Positions 26,298 to 35,770 of a DNA stretch of 64,000 nucleotides are shown one piece after another (the stretch's first letter is position 1; every line of letters starts with the position of its first letter). Origin of the DNA: Oscillospiraceae bacterium (GTDB lineage Bacteria; Bacillota_A; Clostridia; Oscillospirales; WRJC01). The position numbers were made by a program, and so were the translations under genes. Under the pieces are notes generated by a model. The model worked only from the letters and a program-made list of their open reading frames with translations, did not search any database and was not told where the DNA came from. The DNA is taken from positions 18,732 to 82,731 of the forward strand of contig WRJC01000011.1 of assembly GCA_009782405.1 (NCBI GenBank), written 5' to 3'.

Positions 26298-27806
26298 ATG
26301 GCGGAGGTGGTAAAAATTATCTTTTTAGGACTTGATGCAGGGACAAGCAGCTGCAAATGTTCGGCGTTTTCCGCAAAGGGGGAGCTAATCGCCGAAAAAT
26401 CAATAGAATATGCGAAAATGCCCGGGCAAACCGGGCTAAATGCCGATCGGCTATTTTCCGATGTATGCGAAGTGGTTGGCGGATGCGCGAAAATTGCCGC
26501 GGACAAATATGGTAAGGGAGAAATTTCATCGCTCACGGTTTCGTCGTTTGGCGAATCTTTTGCCGCTGTGGACAAAAGCGGGAAGCCGATTTCGGACATA
26601 ATTTTGTACACGGACACCAATGTGGACGACGAAGTGGATATATTGACAAAAAAAGTCCCGAATATAGGGAGGATTTCGGGCGCCAAACCCAATTCTTTCT
26701 ACGCGCTTCCCAAAATGATGCACATGCTCAAAACGCGCCCCGAAATCGAAAAAAACGTTTGGAAGTTTTTGCAAGTCGCCGATTTTTTGATCTACAAACT
26801 GTGCGGGGAGACAGTCATCGACTATTCGCTCGCTTGCCGGGCCCTGGCTTTTGACGTGACGAAATCCTGCTGGTCCAAAGAAATTTTGTCCGCTGCCGAA
26901 ATCGCGGAGGAAAAATTGTCGAGCCCCGTATATGCTGGGACTGTTGCGGGAACGCTCAAAAAAGATTTCGCCGCGAAATTGAATCTGCCCGAAAACACGA
27001 AAATAATAACGGGAGTTCACGACCAAGTGGCTTCTGCGGCGGGAGCAGGTGCGGTAAACGACGGCGAAGCGGTGGTGGGCACGGGTTCGGTGGAGTGCAT
27101 TACTCCGGTTTTCGGGGCACCCATTTTAAACCCCGATTTCATAGGGCGTAATTTCGCCTGCATTCCGCATGCGGCGCCGGGCAAATACGTGACATATGCC
27201 TTTACCCTCACGGGAGGCTCGCTTCTCTCTTGGTACAGGGACCGCATAGTTTCGCATTTGATCCCAAAAGCAAAACAAAATGGTTGTTCGGTTTATGATT
27301 TGTTGAATGAGAGCTGCGCCCGCGAACCCTCCGATTTGTTGATTGTCCCGCATTTCGGCGGCACGGGCACGCCCGAACTGAATCCTTTCGCTTTGGGTAC
27401 TGCCACAGGTTTTTCGATGTCCACGGGTTTGCCCGAAATTTACCGCGCTATTTTGGAAGGCCTTTGTTTCGAGCTACGCTACAACCGCGAGGAGCTCGCG
27501 CTTTGCGGAATTTCTTTTTCCGGTTTGCGAGCTTCGGGGGGAGGCGCCAAATCCGATATCTGGCTGAAGTTGAAAGCGGACATACTCGGCATTTCCGTTT
27601 CGCCGCTTGTAAACACAGATGCGGGAAACGCGGGGGGAGCGATGCTAGCGGCTGTCGCGATGGGTGAATTTGGTTCTCTCGGGCAAGCCGCAGAAATGTT
27701 CGCGAAAACCCGCGAACCTTTTTTGCCGGATTCGAAATATACCCGGTATTATAGTGACAAATACGAAAAATACAAAAAAATAAGGCAAACGATTTTGAAT
27801 ATGTGA
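26298..27806 (+). CDS. FGGY-family carbohydrate kinase
   Basis: About 500 residues, two ASKHA domains. The N-terminal phosphate loop is FLGLDAGTSSCK, and the C-terminal FGGY signature region reads SGLRASGGGAKSDIWLKLKADI. GVHDQVASAAGAG and GTGSVECITPV are also typical. It phosphorylates a sugar or polyol (xylulokinase-like), exact substrate unknown. The ATG at 26298 sits right at the predicted transcription start, while GGAGG (26303-26307) points to initiation at an in-frame ATT (26316), which would remove six residues. The last codon overlaps the following aldolase frame, suggesting kinase and aldolase act in sequence. Confidence 0.88.
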   Translation: MAEVVKIIFLGLDAGTSSCKCSAFSAKGELIAEKSIEYAKMPGQTGLNADRLFSDVCEVVGGCAKIAADKYGKGEISSLTVSSFGESFAAVDKSGKPISDIILYTDTNVDDEVDILTKKVPNIGRISGAKPNSFYALPKMMHMLKTRPEIEKNVWKFLQVADFLIYKLCGETVIDYSLACRALAFDVTKSCWSKEILSAAEIAEEKLSSPVYAGTVAGTLKKDFAAKLNLPENTKIITGVHDQVASAAGAGAVNDGEAVVGTGSVECITPVFGAPILNPDFIGRNFACIPHAAPGKYVTYAFTLTGGSLLSWYRDRIVSHLIPKAKQNGCSVYDLLNESCAREPSDLLIVPHFGGTGTPELNPFALGTATGFSMSTGLPEIYRAILEGLCFELRYNREELALCGISFSGLRASGGGAKSDIWLKLKADILGISVSPLVNTDAGNAGGAMLAAVAMGEFGSLGQAAEMFAKTREPFLPDSKYTRYYSDKYEKYKKIRQTILNM

Positions 27807-27829
27807 TAATAATTGCGGAGGATTTAAAA

Positions 27830-28786
27830 TTGGCTCTCATCACGGATTTTACGGAAGTAAAAGAAATTTATGCGCAAGCGGCTGAAAAAAAGTGGGTAAT
27901 ACCGTGTTTTTGCAGCGAGAACCTTACCACAAGCGAAGCCGTGCTTTCAGCGGCTCAGGATTTTGCGCAAAAAAACGGCTATGTAAGCGTGCCGGTCACA
28001 CTGGCTATGACGGTTCGATACGGCCACCGGCCTCAGGCGAGCTATTACACGCATACGCGCCGCTGGGATACCGGCCTCAGGCTTTTTTCGGCGGATGCCA
28101 AAATATTGGCCGAAAAAAACGGGCCTTTTCCGAACGTGGACGTTTTGCTGCATTTGGACCACGTGCAGCATGATGCGGACGAAAAGCTTTTGGAGAACTG
28201 GGATTTGTCGGAATATTCCTCGATCATGTACGACGCTTCGAATTTGCCTTTTGCCGAAAACATTGAAAAAACCGCCGCTTTTGCAAAAAAAATGCGCGGC
28301 AGGATATTAATCGAAGGGGCTTGCGACGAAATATACAACGCAGGCGGGGAAATCCACAACGATTTGACCACTCCCGAAAAAGCCAAGGAATACATAAGCA
28401 AAACAAATGTGGATTTGATCGTGGCGAATTTGGGCACGGAACACCGGGCTTCGGGGCAAACGCTCCATTACTACGACGATACGGCCAAAAAGATAAAAGC
28501 TCAAATCGGGGCGAAAACGGTGCTTCACGGATTGTCTTCGGTTTCGCTCGAACAGGTGAAAAACTTGTACAATGACGGAATATGCAAAGTGAACATCTGG
28601 ACTATGCTCGAACGCGACTCGTCGCCGGTTTTGCTCGGGCAAATGGAAAAAAACGCGGGCAAAATAGCGGGCACGGGAGCATCATTGTCGCATTTCACCA
28701 CGCTTTGGCGCCAGGATATAATATTTGCCGAAATGAAAAAAATCGTAAATAATTTTTTTGAAATGTGGTACTTGCATAAAATTTAA
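27830..28786 (+). CDS. Class II (zinc) aldolase, fructose/tagatose-bisphosphate type
   Basis: 318 residues of a class II aldolase. Zinc-site motifs are LLHLDHVQHDAD and the later NLGTEHRASG and VLHGLSS. The N-terminal AAEKKWVIPCFCSENLTTSEAVLSAA replaces the usual AVGAFN. Such enzymes split ketose (bis)phosphates into dihydroxyacetone phosphate and an aldehyde. The start is a TTG at 27830 with GGAGG 8 bases before it. A GTG at 27803 lies upstream of that site. Together with the FGGY kinase just upstream it forms a likely two-step sugar breakdown route. The specific sugar cannot be named. Confidence 0.85.
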   Translation: MALITDFTEVKEIYAQAAEKKWVIPCFCSENLTTSEAVLSAAQDFAQKNGYVSVPVTLAMTVRYGHRPQASYYTHTRRWDTGLRLFSADAKILAEKNGPFPNVDVLLHLDHVQHDADEKLLENWDLSEYSSIMYDASNLPFAENIEKTAAFAKKMRGRILIEGACDEIYNAGGEIHNDLTTPEKAKEYISKTNVDLIVANLGTEHRASGQTLHYYDDTAKKIKAQIGAKTVLHGLSSVSLEQVKNLYNDGICKVNIWTMLERDSSPVLLGQMEKNAGKIAGTGASLSHFTTLWRQDIIFAEMKKIVNNFFEMWYLHKI

Positions 28787-28790
28787 CGAT

Positions 28791-29291
28791 ATGAATAATA
28801 ATCTAATTGAACTCATATACGAGGCATATGGCATTATCGGAAGCCTCACTCCGCTCAAATCCGCCGATTGCGGGAAGCTTTGCGACAAAATATGCTGCAA
28901 AGGGGACAAAGCGGGAATGCTGCTTTTTCCGGGCGAGGAAAGCATATTCGGGGAAATTGCGGGATTTTGGATTGAAGAAATAGAATACATGGAAACCCCA
29001 AAAATAAAGCTGCTCATGTGCGACGGCGAATGCGAGCGCGCAATTCGGCCTCTCGCCTGCCGCATATTTCCCGTCGCGCCGCTTGCGGGAAAAAACGGCG
29101 GATTCGATGCGGCGGCCGATATAAGGGGCAGGCGGGTTTGCCCCATTTGGGATTTGAAATACGTGGACAAAACCTTTGTCAGAGCGGTGAAAAAGGTTTT
29201 CGCTTTGCTTTCCGAAAATGCGGAAATGGCGGAATTTATGCGCCTTGTATCTGCCGAACAGGAAGAACTCATGCGATTTTACAAAAAATAA
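28791..29291 (+). CDS. Cysteine-rich protein of unknown function
   Basis: 166 residues. Clustered cysteines in the first half (CGKLCDKICCKGD and LLMCDGECERAIRPLACRIFP) resemble the YkgJ-type Cys cluster proteins thought to bind zinc or Fe-S. The start MNNNLIELIYEAYG is 4 bases after the aldolase stop and has no good ribosome site, so coupled translation is likely. It precedes the GH116 gene by 38 bases. Function unknown. Confidence 0.7.
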   Translation: MNNNLIELIYEAYGIIGSLTPLKSADCGKLCDKICCKGDKAGMLLFPGEESIFGEIAGFWIEEIEYMETPKIKLLMCDGECERAIRPLACRIFPVAPLAGKNGGFDAAADIRGRRVCPIWDLKYVDKTFVRAVKKVFALLSENAEMAEFMRLVSAEQEELMRFYKK

Positions 29292-29329
29292 GCCAAACCA
29301 TACAAACACAGAAAGGAAACTTTGTTTTT

Positions 29330-31753
29330 ATGAAAAGGGATTTCAACGGAATATACCAAAACGAAAACACCGCATACATCAATTTTCCCCTTGGCGGGAT
29401 AGGGGCGGGAAACTACTGCATTTCGGGGACGGGTATGTTGGGCAGCTTTTCTTTGCGGAATTCGCCGAACATATTTTTTGACCCCAACATATTTTCCGCG
29501 CTCGCGGTCAAAAGCTCCCGAATACAAATCGCGAAAATTTTGGAAGGTCAAGTGCCCAAACATGCAATTTTCGGATCGGGGGGCGCGGGAAACGGATTGG
29601 GCGGAAAAAATTACGGTCTTCCGCGTTGCAATTCAAACGATTTTGTTTCGCGTTTCCCATTTGCGAAAATAAACCTCGAAGACAAGGACATCCCGCTTGA
29701 AATGTCCATATGCGCTTGGAGCCCGTTTATCCCGGGGGATTCTTACAATTCTTCGCTGCCCGCCGCCACCCTCGAATATACTTTCAAAAACAATGCAAAA
29801 GAACCGGTAGAAGCCGTATATTATTTTTGTTCGTTCAATTTCATGAAAACTACGGACAAAGCGCCAAATTATGTGAAAACAGAAAAAGACGGTTTCGTTC
29901 TCGTCCAGAAAGCGCCGGAAAACGAGCCGTGGCATGAAGGCGAATTCTATGCGTTTTCCGACGACGAAAACGCCGAAATCAACGCAAAATTTTTCAGGGG
30001 CGGCTGGTTCGACACGCTGACCATGCTCTGGAACGAAATATCCAAAGGCGAATATTTGGCCGGTTCGCACGAAAAAAACGAAAGCCCCGGAGGATATATC
30101 GCAGTTCCCTTTTCTCTCGGTTCAGGCGAGAGCAAAACGATAACAATAAACACTTGCTGGCATGTAGGCGAATCGAACTTGCGGAGCGGGCCTGACCTCG
30201 AAGATGAAAAAAACGGCAAAAAAAACAGCTATAAACCCTGGTACAGCGGCCAATTTAAAAATGTTTCGGCAATAGGCGATTATTACAGAAGCAATTTCGA
30301 AATGCTGAAATCCGAAACGAATAAATTTTCAAATTGTTTTTACGACACAGATTTGCCTGCGGAAATTGTCGAAGCGGCGGCGGCGAATTTGTCAATACTA
30401 AAGTCGCCCACGGTGCTGAGGCAAACTGACGGAAATTTGTGGTGCTGGGAAGGCTGTTCGGACAATTCGGGTTGCTGTTCGGGCACTTGCACGCACGTTT
30501 GGAATTATGCGCAGGCGATACCGCATTTGTTTCCGGACTTGGAGCGCAGTTTGAGGGAAACCGAATTTTTAGTTTCTCAGGAATCGAAAGAAGGATGCTG
30601 CGGCTCGGATTGCGACTGCGGAAGCGTCGGCGGCCACCAGACATTTCGGGCTTCTCTCCCGATCCGGAAACCGGATCACGGCTTCCACGCCGCTTCGGAT
30701 GGGCAGCTCGGAGGCGTTATGAAAGTTTTCAGGGAATGGAAAATAAGCGGAGACGACGCCTGGCTTTCGAGTTTATGGGGAAAAGTCAAAGAAAGTTTGA
30801 ATTATTGCATCAACACATGGGACAAAAACCGCGAAGGGGTATTGAAAGAGCCGCACCACAACACCTACGACATAGAATTTTGGGGTGCGGACGGGATGTG
30901 CTCGTCGTTTTATCTCGGCGCGCTGAAAGCCGCTTCGATGATGGCGGATCACTTCGGCGAAAAAGACGCGCGCATTCTGTACAATTATCTGTATGAATCG
31001 GGCAGGAAATACCTCGAAACAAAATTGTACAACGGAGAATATTTCATACAAATACCCGAATGGGAAACTTTGGAGGCAAAATTGGATCTTGGCCGCGAAA
31101 CGCCCGAAGCGCAAATACTTTGCGGCAAAGAGGGCCCCAAATATCAATACGGAAACGGCTGCATATCCGATGGGGTGCTGGGAGCCTGGATTGCGGAGAT
31201 GTGCGGGGTAGGGGAAATATTAGATCCCGAAAAGGTGAAAAGCCACCTTCTCTCCGTTTACAAATACAATTTCAAAAAAGACCTCTCAAACCATGCGAAC
31301 CCGCAACGGCCGGGTTATGCATTGGGCAAAGAAGGAGGGCTTCTTTTGTGCAGCTGGCCAAACGGCGGGAAGCCATCGCTGCCTTTCGTTTACAGCGACG
31401 AAGTTTGGACCGGCATAGAATATCAGGTGGCAAGCCATTTGATTTTGCTTGGCTGCGTAAAACAAGGCCTCGAAATAGTGAGGGCTTGCCGCGCCAGATA
31501 TGACGGCGCTGTGCGAAACCCCTACAACGAATACGAATGCGGGCATTTTTACGCGAGAGCCATGTCTTCTTACGGATTGCTCGCCGCTATGTCCGGCGCT
31601 TCTTATGACGCGCGCACAAAGACCTTTTCGGTAAATCCCGCGCAAAAGGGGGATTTCAGAGCGTTTATGTCCGCCGCTTCCGGATATGGCACCATAGGGG
31701 TAAAAGATGGCAAGCCGTTTATAAAAACGGTGGGCGGAGCCATCGAAACGTGA
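29330..31753 (+). CDS. GH116 beta-glucosidase / glucosylceramidase-like enzyme
   Basis: 807 residues of a GH116 (GBA2-like) glycosidase. The strongest signature is SGTCTHVWNYAQAIPHLFPD, with ERSLRETEFL after it. NTYDIEFWGADGMCSSFYLGAL should carry the catalytic acid/base Asp, and the N-terminal FPLGGIGAGNYCISGTGMLG is the beta-sandwich entry. GH116 enzymes cleave beta-glucosides (in some members beta-xylosides). There is no signal peptide, so it acts inside the cell on imported oligosaccharides. The start ATG 29330 follows AGAAAGGAA. The frame is open further upstream, but that part overlaps the preceding gene in another frame. A strong bidirectional terminator follows. Confidence 0.92.
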   Translation: MKRDFNGIYQNENTAYINFPLGGIGAGNYCISGTGMLGSFSLRNSPNIFFDPNIFSALAVKSSRIQIAKILEGQVPKHAIFGSGGAGNGLGGKNYGLPRCNSNDFVSRFPFAKINLEDKDIPLEMSICAWSPFIPGDSYNSSLPAATLEYTFKNNAKEPVEAVYYFCSFNFMKTTDKAPNYVKTEKDGFVLVQKAPENEPWHEGEFYAFSDDENAEINAKFFRGGWFDTLTMLWNEISKGEYLAGSHEKNESPGGYIAVPFSLGSGESKTITINTCWHVGESNLRSGPDLEDEKNGKKNSYKPWYSGQFKNVSAIGDYYRSNFEMLKSETNKFSNCFYDTDLPAEIVEAAAANLSILKSPTVLRQTDGNLWCWEGCSDNSGCCSGTCTHVWNYAQAIPHLFPDLERSLRETEFLVSQESKEGCCGSDCDCGSVGGHQTFRASLPIRKPDHGFHAASDGQLGGVMKVFREWKISGDDAWLSSLWGKVKESLNYCINTWDKNREGVLKEPHHNTYDIEFWGADGMCSSFYLGALKAASMMADHFGEKDARILYNYLYESGRKYLETKLYNGEYFIQIPEWETLEAKLDLGRETPEAQILCGKEGPKYQYGNGCISDGVLGAWIAEMCGVGEILDPEKVKSHLLSVYKYNFKKDLSNHANPQRPGYALGKEGGLLLCSWPNGGKPSLPFVYSDEVWTGIEYQVASHLILLGCVKQGLEIVRACRARYDGAVRNPYNEYECGHFYARAMSSYGLLAAMSGASYDARTKTFSVNPAQKGDFRAFMSAASGYGTIGVKDGKPFIKTVGGAIET

Positions 31754-31775
31754 AAATAAGTTAAATTCGGAATAT

Positions 31776-31805
31776 AAAAAAAAGGACATTTTGTCCTTTT
31801 TTTTT
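31776..31805. terminator. Bidirectional intrinsic terminator
   Basis: Stem GGACA/TGTCC with a 3-base loop, flanked by 8 A on the left and 9 T on the right, so it works in both directions. It separates the convergent GH116 and murA genes. Confidence 0.9.
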
Positions 31806-31822
31806 GGAAAATTGGCGCAGTT

Positions 31823-33118
31823 TCAATTCGCCCTTTCGTTTCTGAATTCGTCGGGAACGAAAATCTTCTTTATGTCCGCTCCTGCTTTTGTCAGTTTGCC
31901 CACGATGTCCTCATAACCTCTTTCGATGTGGTCTATTTCTTCTATTTCAGTTTTGCCGCTGGTGGCCAAAGCGGCGATCACCATTGCAACCCCGCCTCTG
32001 ATGTCCACCGCTTTCACGACCGCCGGATTCAAAAATCCCTTGCTTTCCACGGCCGCAAGGCGCCCATTGACTTTTATGGATGCGCCCATGCGCTTGAGTT
32101 CTTCGCAATACCTGAATTTGTTGTCGAAAACCCCTTCGGTTATATAGCTCGTGCCTCCCTTGGCGAGGCAGAGCAGAACGCACATCTGGGCATTCATGTC
32201 CGTGGGAAGTCCGGGATATATCTGCGTTTTTATGTTGGCTTTGGCCAATTCGCCGTTTCCGCTCACCACAACGGAATCGTCGAATTCTTCCACGCTTGCT
32301 CCCATTTCGATTAGTTTCGCCGTAACGGATTCGAGATGTTTTGGGATCACATTTTTTATCTTGAGTTTTCCCCCGGTAGCCGCTGCCGCCGCCATATAGG
32401 TTCCCGCTTCGATCATGTCCGGCAGGATGGGGTATGTGCAGCCGCGAAGTTCTTTAATTCCTTTTATTTTTATTATATTCGTGCCCATTCCGGATATTTT
32501 CGCGCCGCATTTGTTCAAAAAAATCGACAGATCCACCACATGAGGTTCTTTGGCCGCATTTTCTATTATGGTCGTGCCTTCGGCTTTCACCGATGCGAGT
32601 ATGATGTTTATCGTCGCGCCCACGCTCGCCTCTATGAATACATGAGCCCCTTTTAATCCTTTTGGGGCTTTTATATTGTAGTTTCCGGTGGTTTTGTTGA
32701 TCTCGAAAATCCCCCCCAAAGCTTCAAAGCCTTTTATGTGTTGGTCTATGGGGCGGTCCCCGAACCAATCGCCTCCGGGCTGGCCCACGTTGGCTGTGTT
32801 GAATCTTCCCAATTCCGCGCCGAGAAGATAGTACGAACCCCGCATCTTGCGGACGAGTTCCGGGGGCGACATCCCGCCCTTGGTTCTGGTGTTGTCCACT
32901 TCGTAAGTGTATTTGCCAAGTCGCCTGACCGACGCGCCCATCCGCGCCAATATTTCAAAACCCGTGGAAACGTCGCTTATATCCGGCAAATTTTCTATGA
33001 CGCACTTGTCTTCGATCAATAAGCTCCCCATTATGACGGCGACCGCAGTATTTTTCATGCCCCCGATTTCGATTTCCCCATGCAGGGGTTTGCCGCCATT
33101 TATAACAAATTTTTCCAT
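31823..33118 (-). CDS. murA: UDP-N-acetylglucosamine 1-carboxyvinyltransferase, Asp active-site type
   Basis: 431 residues. It transfers enolpyruvate from PEP to UDP-GlcNAc, the first committed step of peptidoglycan synthesis. Family motifs include IEIGGMKNTAVAVIMGSLL and the loop QPGGDWFGDRPIDQHIKGFE. In most MurA enzymes the loop residue is a Cys (Cys115 in E. coli) that fosfomycin alkylates. Here it is Asp117 (codon 32770-32768 on the minus strand). Enzymes with Asp at this place, as in mycobacteria, work but resist fosfomycin. The start is ATG 33118 (MEKFVINGGKPLHG), 12 bases after GGGGAG. The gene is last in line after walI but has its own promoter. Confidence 0.95.
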   Translation of the reverse strand: MEKFVINGGKPLHGEIEIGGMKNTAVAVIMGSLLIEDKCVIENLPDISDVSTGFEILARMGASVRRLGKYTYEVDNTRTKGGMSPPELVRKMRGSYYLLGAELGRFNTANVGQPGGDWFGDRPIDQHIKGFEALGGIFEINKTTGNYNIKAPKGLKGAHVFIEASVGATINIILASVKAEGTTIIENAAKEPHVVDLSIFLNKCGAKISGMGTNIIKIKGIKELRGCTYPILPDMIEAGTYMAAAAATGGKLKIKNVIPKHLESVTAKLIEMGASVEEFDDSVVVSGNGELAKANIKTQIYPGLPTDMNAQMCVLLCLAKGGTSYITEGVFDNKFRYCEELKRMGASIKVNGRLAAVESKGFLNPAVVKAVDIRGGVAMVIAALATSGKTEIEEIDHIERGYEDIVGKLTKAGADIKKIFVPDEFRNERAN

Positions 33119-33169
33119 TTTTAAAATTTTCTCCCCTACTATATTTGCATTAAAAACAGACATATCAAA

Positions 33170-33197
33170 ATTATATCACATATAAAATATTTTTCAA
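33170..33197 (-). promoter_or_regulatory. SigA-type promoter of murA
   Basis: On the minus strand: TTGAAA (33197-33192), 16 bases, TATAAT (33175-33170), about 50 bases before the ATG at 33118. Confidence 0.65.
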
Positions 33198-33231
33198 GCT
33201 GTTTTATGAAAAATTCAAAAACATTTCATTT

Positions 33232-34221
33232 TTAATTTTTTTTGTCCCCGGTTATCATATTGTAGGAAAGTTTTTTGTCGTTTTCGAAAACAAGCCGCCA
33301 TGAGGGCGTGAGATAAAACTTTTCCGATTCGTGGTGCATCACGATGTATTCCATGTTCATTTCTTTCAGGCTGCCGCTATCCCTGATTGTGTTTGCGTCT
33401 ATTTCCGCGCATTTGAAAAGTATGTTGACGGAATCGAGCAGGGCGGCCGGCTGTCTTCCGACAAATTCCCCGAAATACCATTCGCCGCAAAAATATTTTA
33501 TCTTATCGTTTTGTATTTCGATGTAGGCGCAGTGCGATTCGATGGGCACTCCCTCGAAAGTTTGGTTTATCAAGACAAATTCGCAATTTGGATTTGTGTT
33601 TTTTTCAAAACCGATGATTTCAAAACCCAATTTCAAATCTTGGCGGCTACATTTTTTCAAAAAATTTTTGATGGTGTTTTCGGTTTTTTTCAAATCGCTT
33701 TTTTTTATGTTTCCAATCCCTTTTTTTAACAACAGCTCCGTTTTGCCTTTTGTTTCGTTTTCAAGTTCCGTTTTTCCCGTGTCCGGGTTCACAACCGAAA
33801 AATCCTTGACAAGATCCGAATAAGCAAGCTCGATCATGCAAACTTTGAAAAAATCGTTTTCCGCGAAAATGAACCTGTAATCCCCCGCTGCGTAAGATTC
33901 GCCCACAGGCAGCGTATCGCTCGCTTCTTTGAGTTGTTCGTCGGAAATGCCGGAAAAGCTTTTTACGATTTCCGCGAATATGTCCTGCGAATATATACCT
34001 TCGTAAACCCCTTCGTATATCACCGCGGAGGGTTTTTTCGTGGGTATTTTGCTTTTTTCCGCTTTTAGGCCCTTGGCTTCCAAAACAAAAGTCGCGTTTT
34101 CAATCATTTCAAAAGGTATGTTCTCGGTTTTTATGGAAAAGTCGGCGATGTTGTAAACAAAAAATATGTTCGCGATCAAAAGGAGGATTATAATCGCCGT
34201 TTTGGTGTGGCTTGTATTCAT
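33232..34221 (-). CDS. walI: WalI-like regulator of WalK (YycI family)
   Basis: 329 residues: one N-terminal transmembrane helix (TAIIILLLIANIFFVYNIADF) and an extracytoplasmic part. The order walR-walK-walH-walI and the single-pass topology identify it as the YycI/WalI partner, which with WalH modulates the WalK kinase at the membrane. Sequence is poorly conserved in this family, so the call leans on position. It starts 1 base after the walH stop. Confidence 0.8.
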   Translation of the reverse strand: MNTSHTKTAIIILLLIANIFFVYNIADFSIKTENIPFEMIENATFVLEAKGLKAEKSKIPTKKPSAVIYEGVYEGIYSQDIFAEIVKSFSGISDEQLKEASDTLPVGESYAAGDYRFIFAENDFFKVCMIELAYSDLVKDFSVVNPDTGKTELENETKGKTELLLKKGIGNIKKSDLKKTENTIKNFLKKCSRQDLKLGFEIIGFEKNTNPNCEFVLINQTFEGVPIESHCAYIEIQNDKIKYFCGEWYFGEFVGRQPAALLDSVNILFKCAEIDANTIRDSGSLKEMNMEYIVMHHESEKFYLTPSWRLVFENDKKLSYNMITGDKKN

Positions 34222-34222
34222 T

Positions 34223-35770
34223 TTAATTTACCTCCCAAACCGCTTTTGCAAAATTACCGCTTTTTTGGTCATAATCTATTTCATATACCAATTTAAAATC
34301 GCTTACCAAAAATTTATCGGATTTTTCGTCGTAGCGCAAATTATATTTTCGGGCAATTTCTTCAATTTCGCGCAATTCGCCGCGTTCCCTTGAAATTTCG
34401 CGGTCAATTGTGTCCAAATCAAAAATCGGGTTCCGGTTTTTTACCATTCCCTGTTCGCTCAAGGTGACGTAAAGCGAATTTATTTTTATTTGGGTGAAAC
34501 CGTTTTCGCCAATTGTCAGGGCAACCGCTTCGCTTGAACCATTGATTTTTATTTCGGCGCCTTCGTAATAATACGAAAAAATCGCGGTCATTTCCCCAAT
34601 TGGATTCATATTCACTTCTTTCAAATAAATTTTGCATTCGTTTCCCGCAAGTTCACGGTCAAGGCTGCTCACAAAAACGCTCGCCGCCTTTATTTTTTCG
34701 TAATATGTATAATAGCTGTCGTCATAACTCAAAAATTTCGCCAAATGCAAGCCTCCTCCGATTTCGTTTGAATCGATTGGTTTGTAGGCGTATAATATTT
34801 GCCCGTTTTTGAAAAATTTTATCGTGTTTTTTCCGTCCCTGAACGTCATTGCGTCATTTTCGGAATATGAAACGGAGTTTTCAATGTTGAAATTTAAAAT
34901 TTTCAGCAAATTTTTTATATATTCCCGTTCGATTTTTATTTTTCCGTCTTCGCCCGAAAGCGGATTCGAATACTCTAAAACAAACGAATATTTTTCGTAA
35001 TTTTGGAACAAATGGAAAGTTTCGGAAAATTTCAAGTTTTTTATGTCATTTTCGTTGGCTCCCGTTTGAAGGCTTATATCCCTGTTTTTCAAAAACTCGC
35101 ACGGGACGGCTCCGGCGATATTTTTGTACGCGGAAAGATCCGTTTCGCCGAAGCGCTGCCTTATTTTGCTTTTTGCTTCGGGGGGAGGCTCAAAAAGCGA
35201 TACTCGGTCGTAAATGTCTTTTGCAACCCCTTTGATTTCCCCGTCATCGATTATGAAAAGTTCGCGGACCATGGCGAGTTCGCCCGAAAAACCTTCGGCC
35301 AAATTTTTTATGGATTCTTTGGCCAAAAAAGTGTATATGAAGGGATAAATATAATTGCCCGCATATTTTACGTAGATTGATTTTTCGGAATCTGCGCACC
35401 TGCGCCATAATTCTTCGCCTTCGGCCCCGCTCAAAATGCGGCACGCGGAATTTTTCCCGAAAATGTCCCGTATGTTGTTTTTTATTCCGTGTTCGTAAAT
35501 ATCCAAGACAGTCCTGTCGTTGTATATCGCGGTGAAAGTTTGTTTGTTTGCTGTGATTGTTATCTGCAAGGGGGTTATGTGGTTTTCGTTTATTTCTGCC
35601 AATGCCATGCCTCCGATTTCGAATATGCGAATTTTTTCGCGGGGTATTTCCTCGTTTTGGCCCGCGTTCTGCCTTGCGTTTATATAAAACCCCGCCATTG
35701 CGAGCATGGAGGCCGTCAGCAGGTATATCAAACCGGTTTTTGCAAAATCGACAATTTTTTTAATTTTCAT
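34223..35770 (-). CDS. walH: WalH-like regulator of WalK (YycH family)
   Basis: 515 residues: N-terminal transmembrane helix (GLIYLLTASMLAMAGFYINA) and a large extracytoplasmic domain. YycH/WalH forms a membrane complex with WalI and WalK. The YycH-like C-terminal part includes EIEEIARKYNLRYDEKSD. It overlaps the end of walK by 11 bases, a sign of translational coupling. Identification rests on topology and position as well as on weak similarity. Confidence 0.8.
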   Translation of the reverse strand: MKIKKIVDFAKTGLIYLLTASMLAMAGFYINARQNAGQNEEIPREKIRIFEIGGMALAEINENHITPLQITITANKQTFTAIYNDRTVLDIYEHGIKNNIRDIFGKNSACRILSGAEGEELWRRCADSEKSIYVKYAGNYIYPFIYTFLAKESIKNLAEGFSGELAMVRELFIIDDGEIKGVAKDIYDRVSLFEPPPEAKSKIRQRFGETDLSAYKNIAGAVPCEFLKNRDISLQTGANENDIKNLKFSETFHLFQNYEKYSFVLEYSNPLSGEDGKIKIEREYIKNLLKILNFNIENSVSYSENDAMTFRDGKNTIKFFKNGQILYAYKPIDSNEIGGGLHLAKFLSYDDSYYTYYEKIKAASVFVSSLDRELAGNECKIYLKEVNMNPIGEMTAIFSYYYEGAEIKINGSSEAVALTIGENGFTQIKINSLYVTLSEQGMVKNRNPIFDLDTIDREISRERGELREIEEIARKYNLRYDEKSDKFLVSDFKLVYEIDYDQKSGNFAKAVWEVN

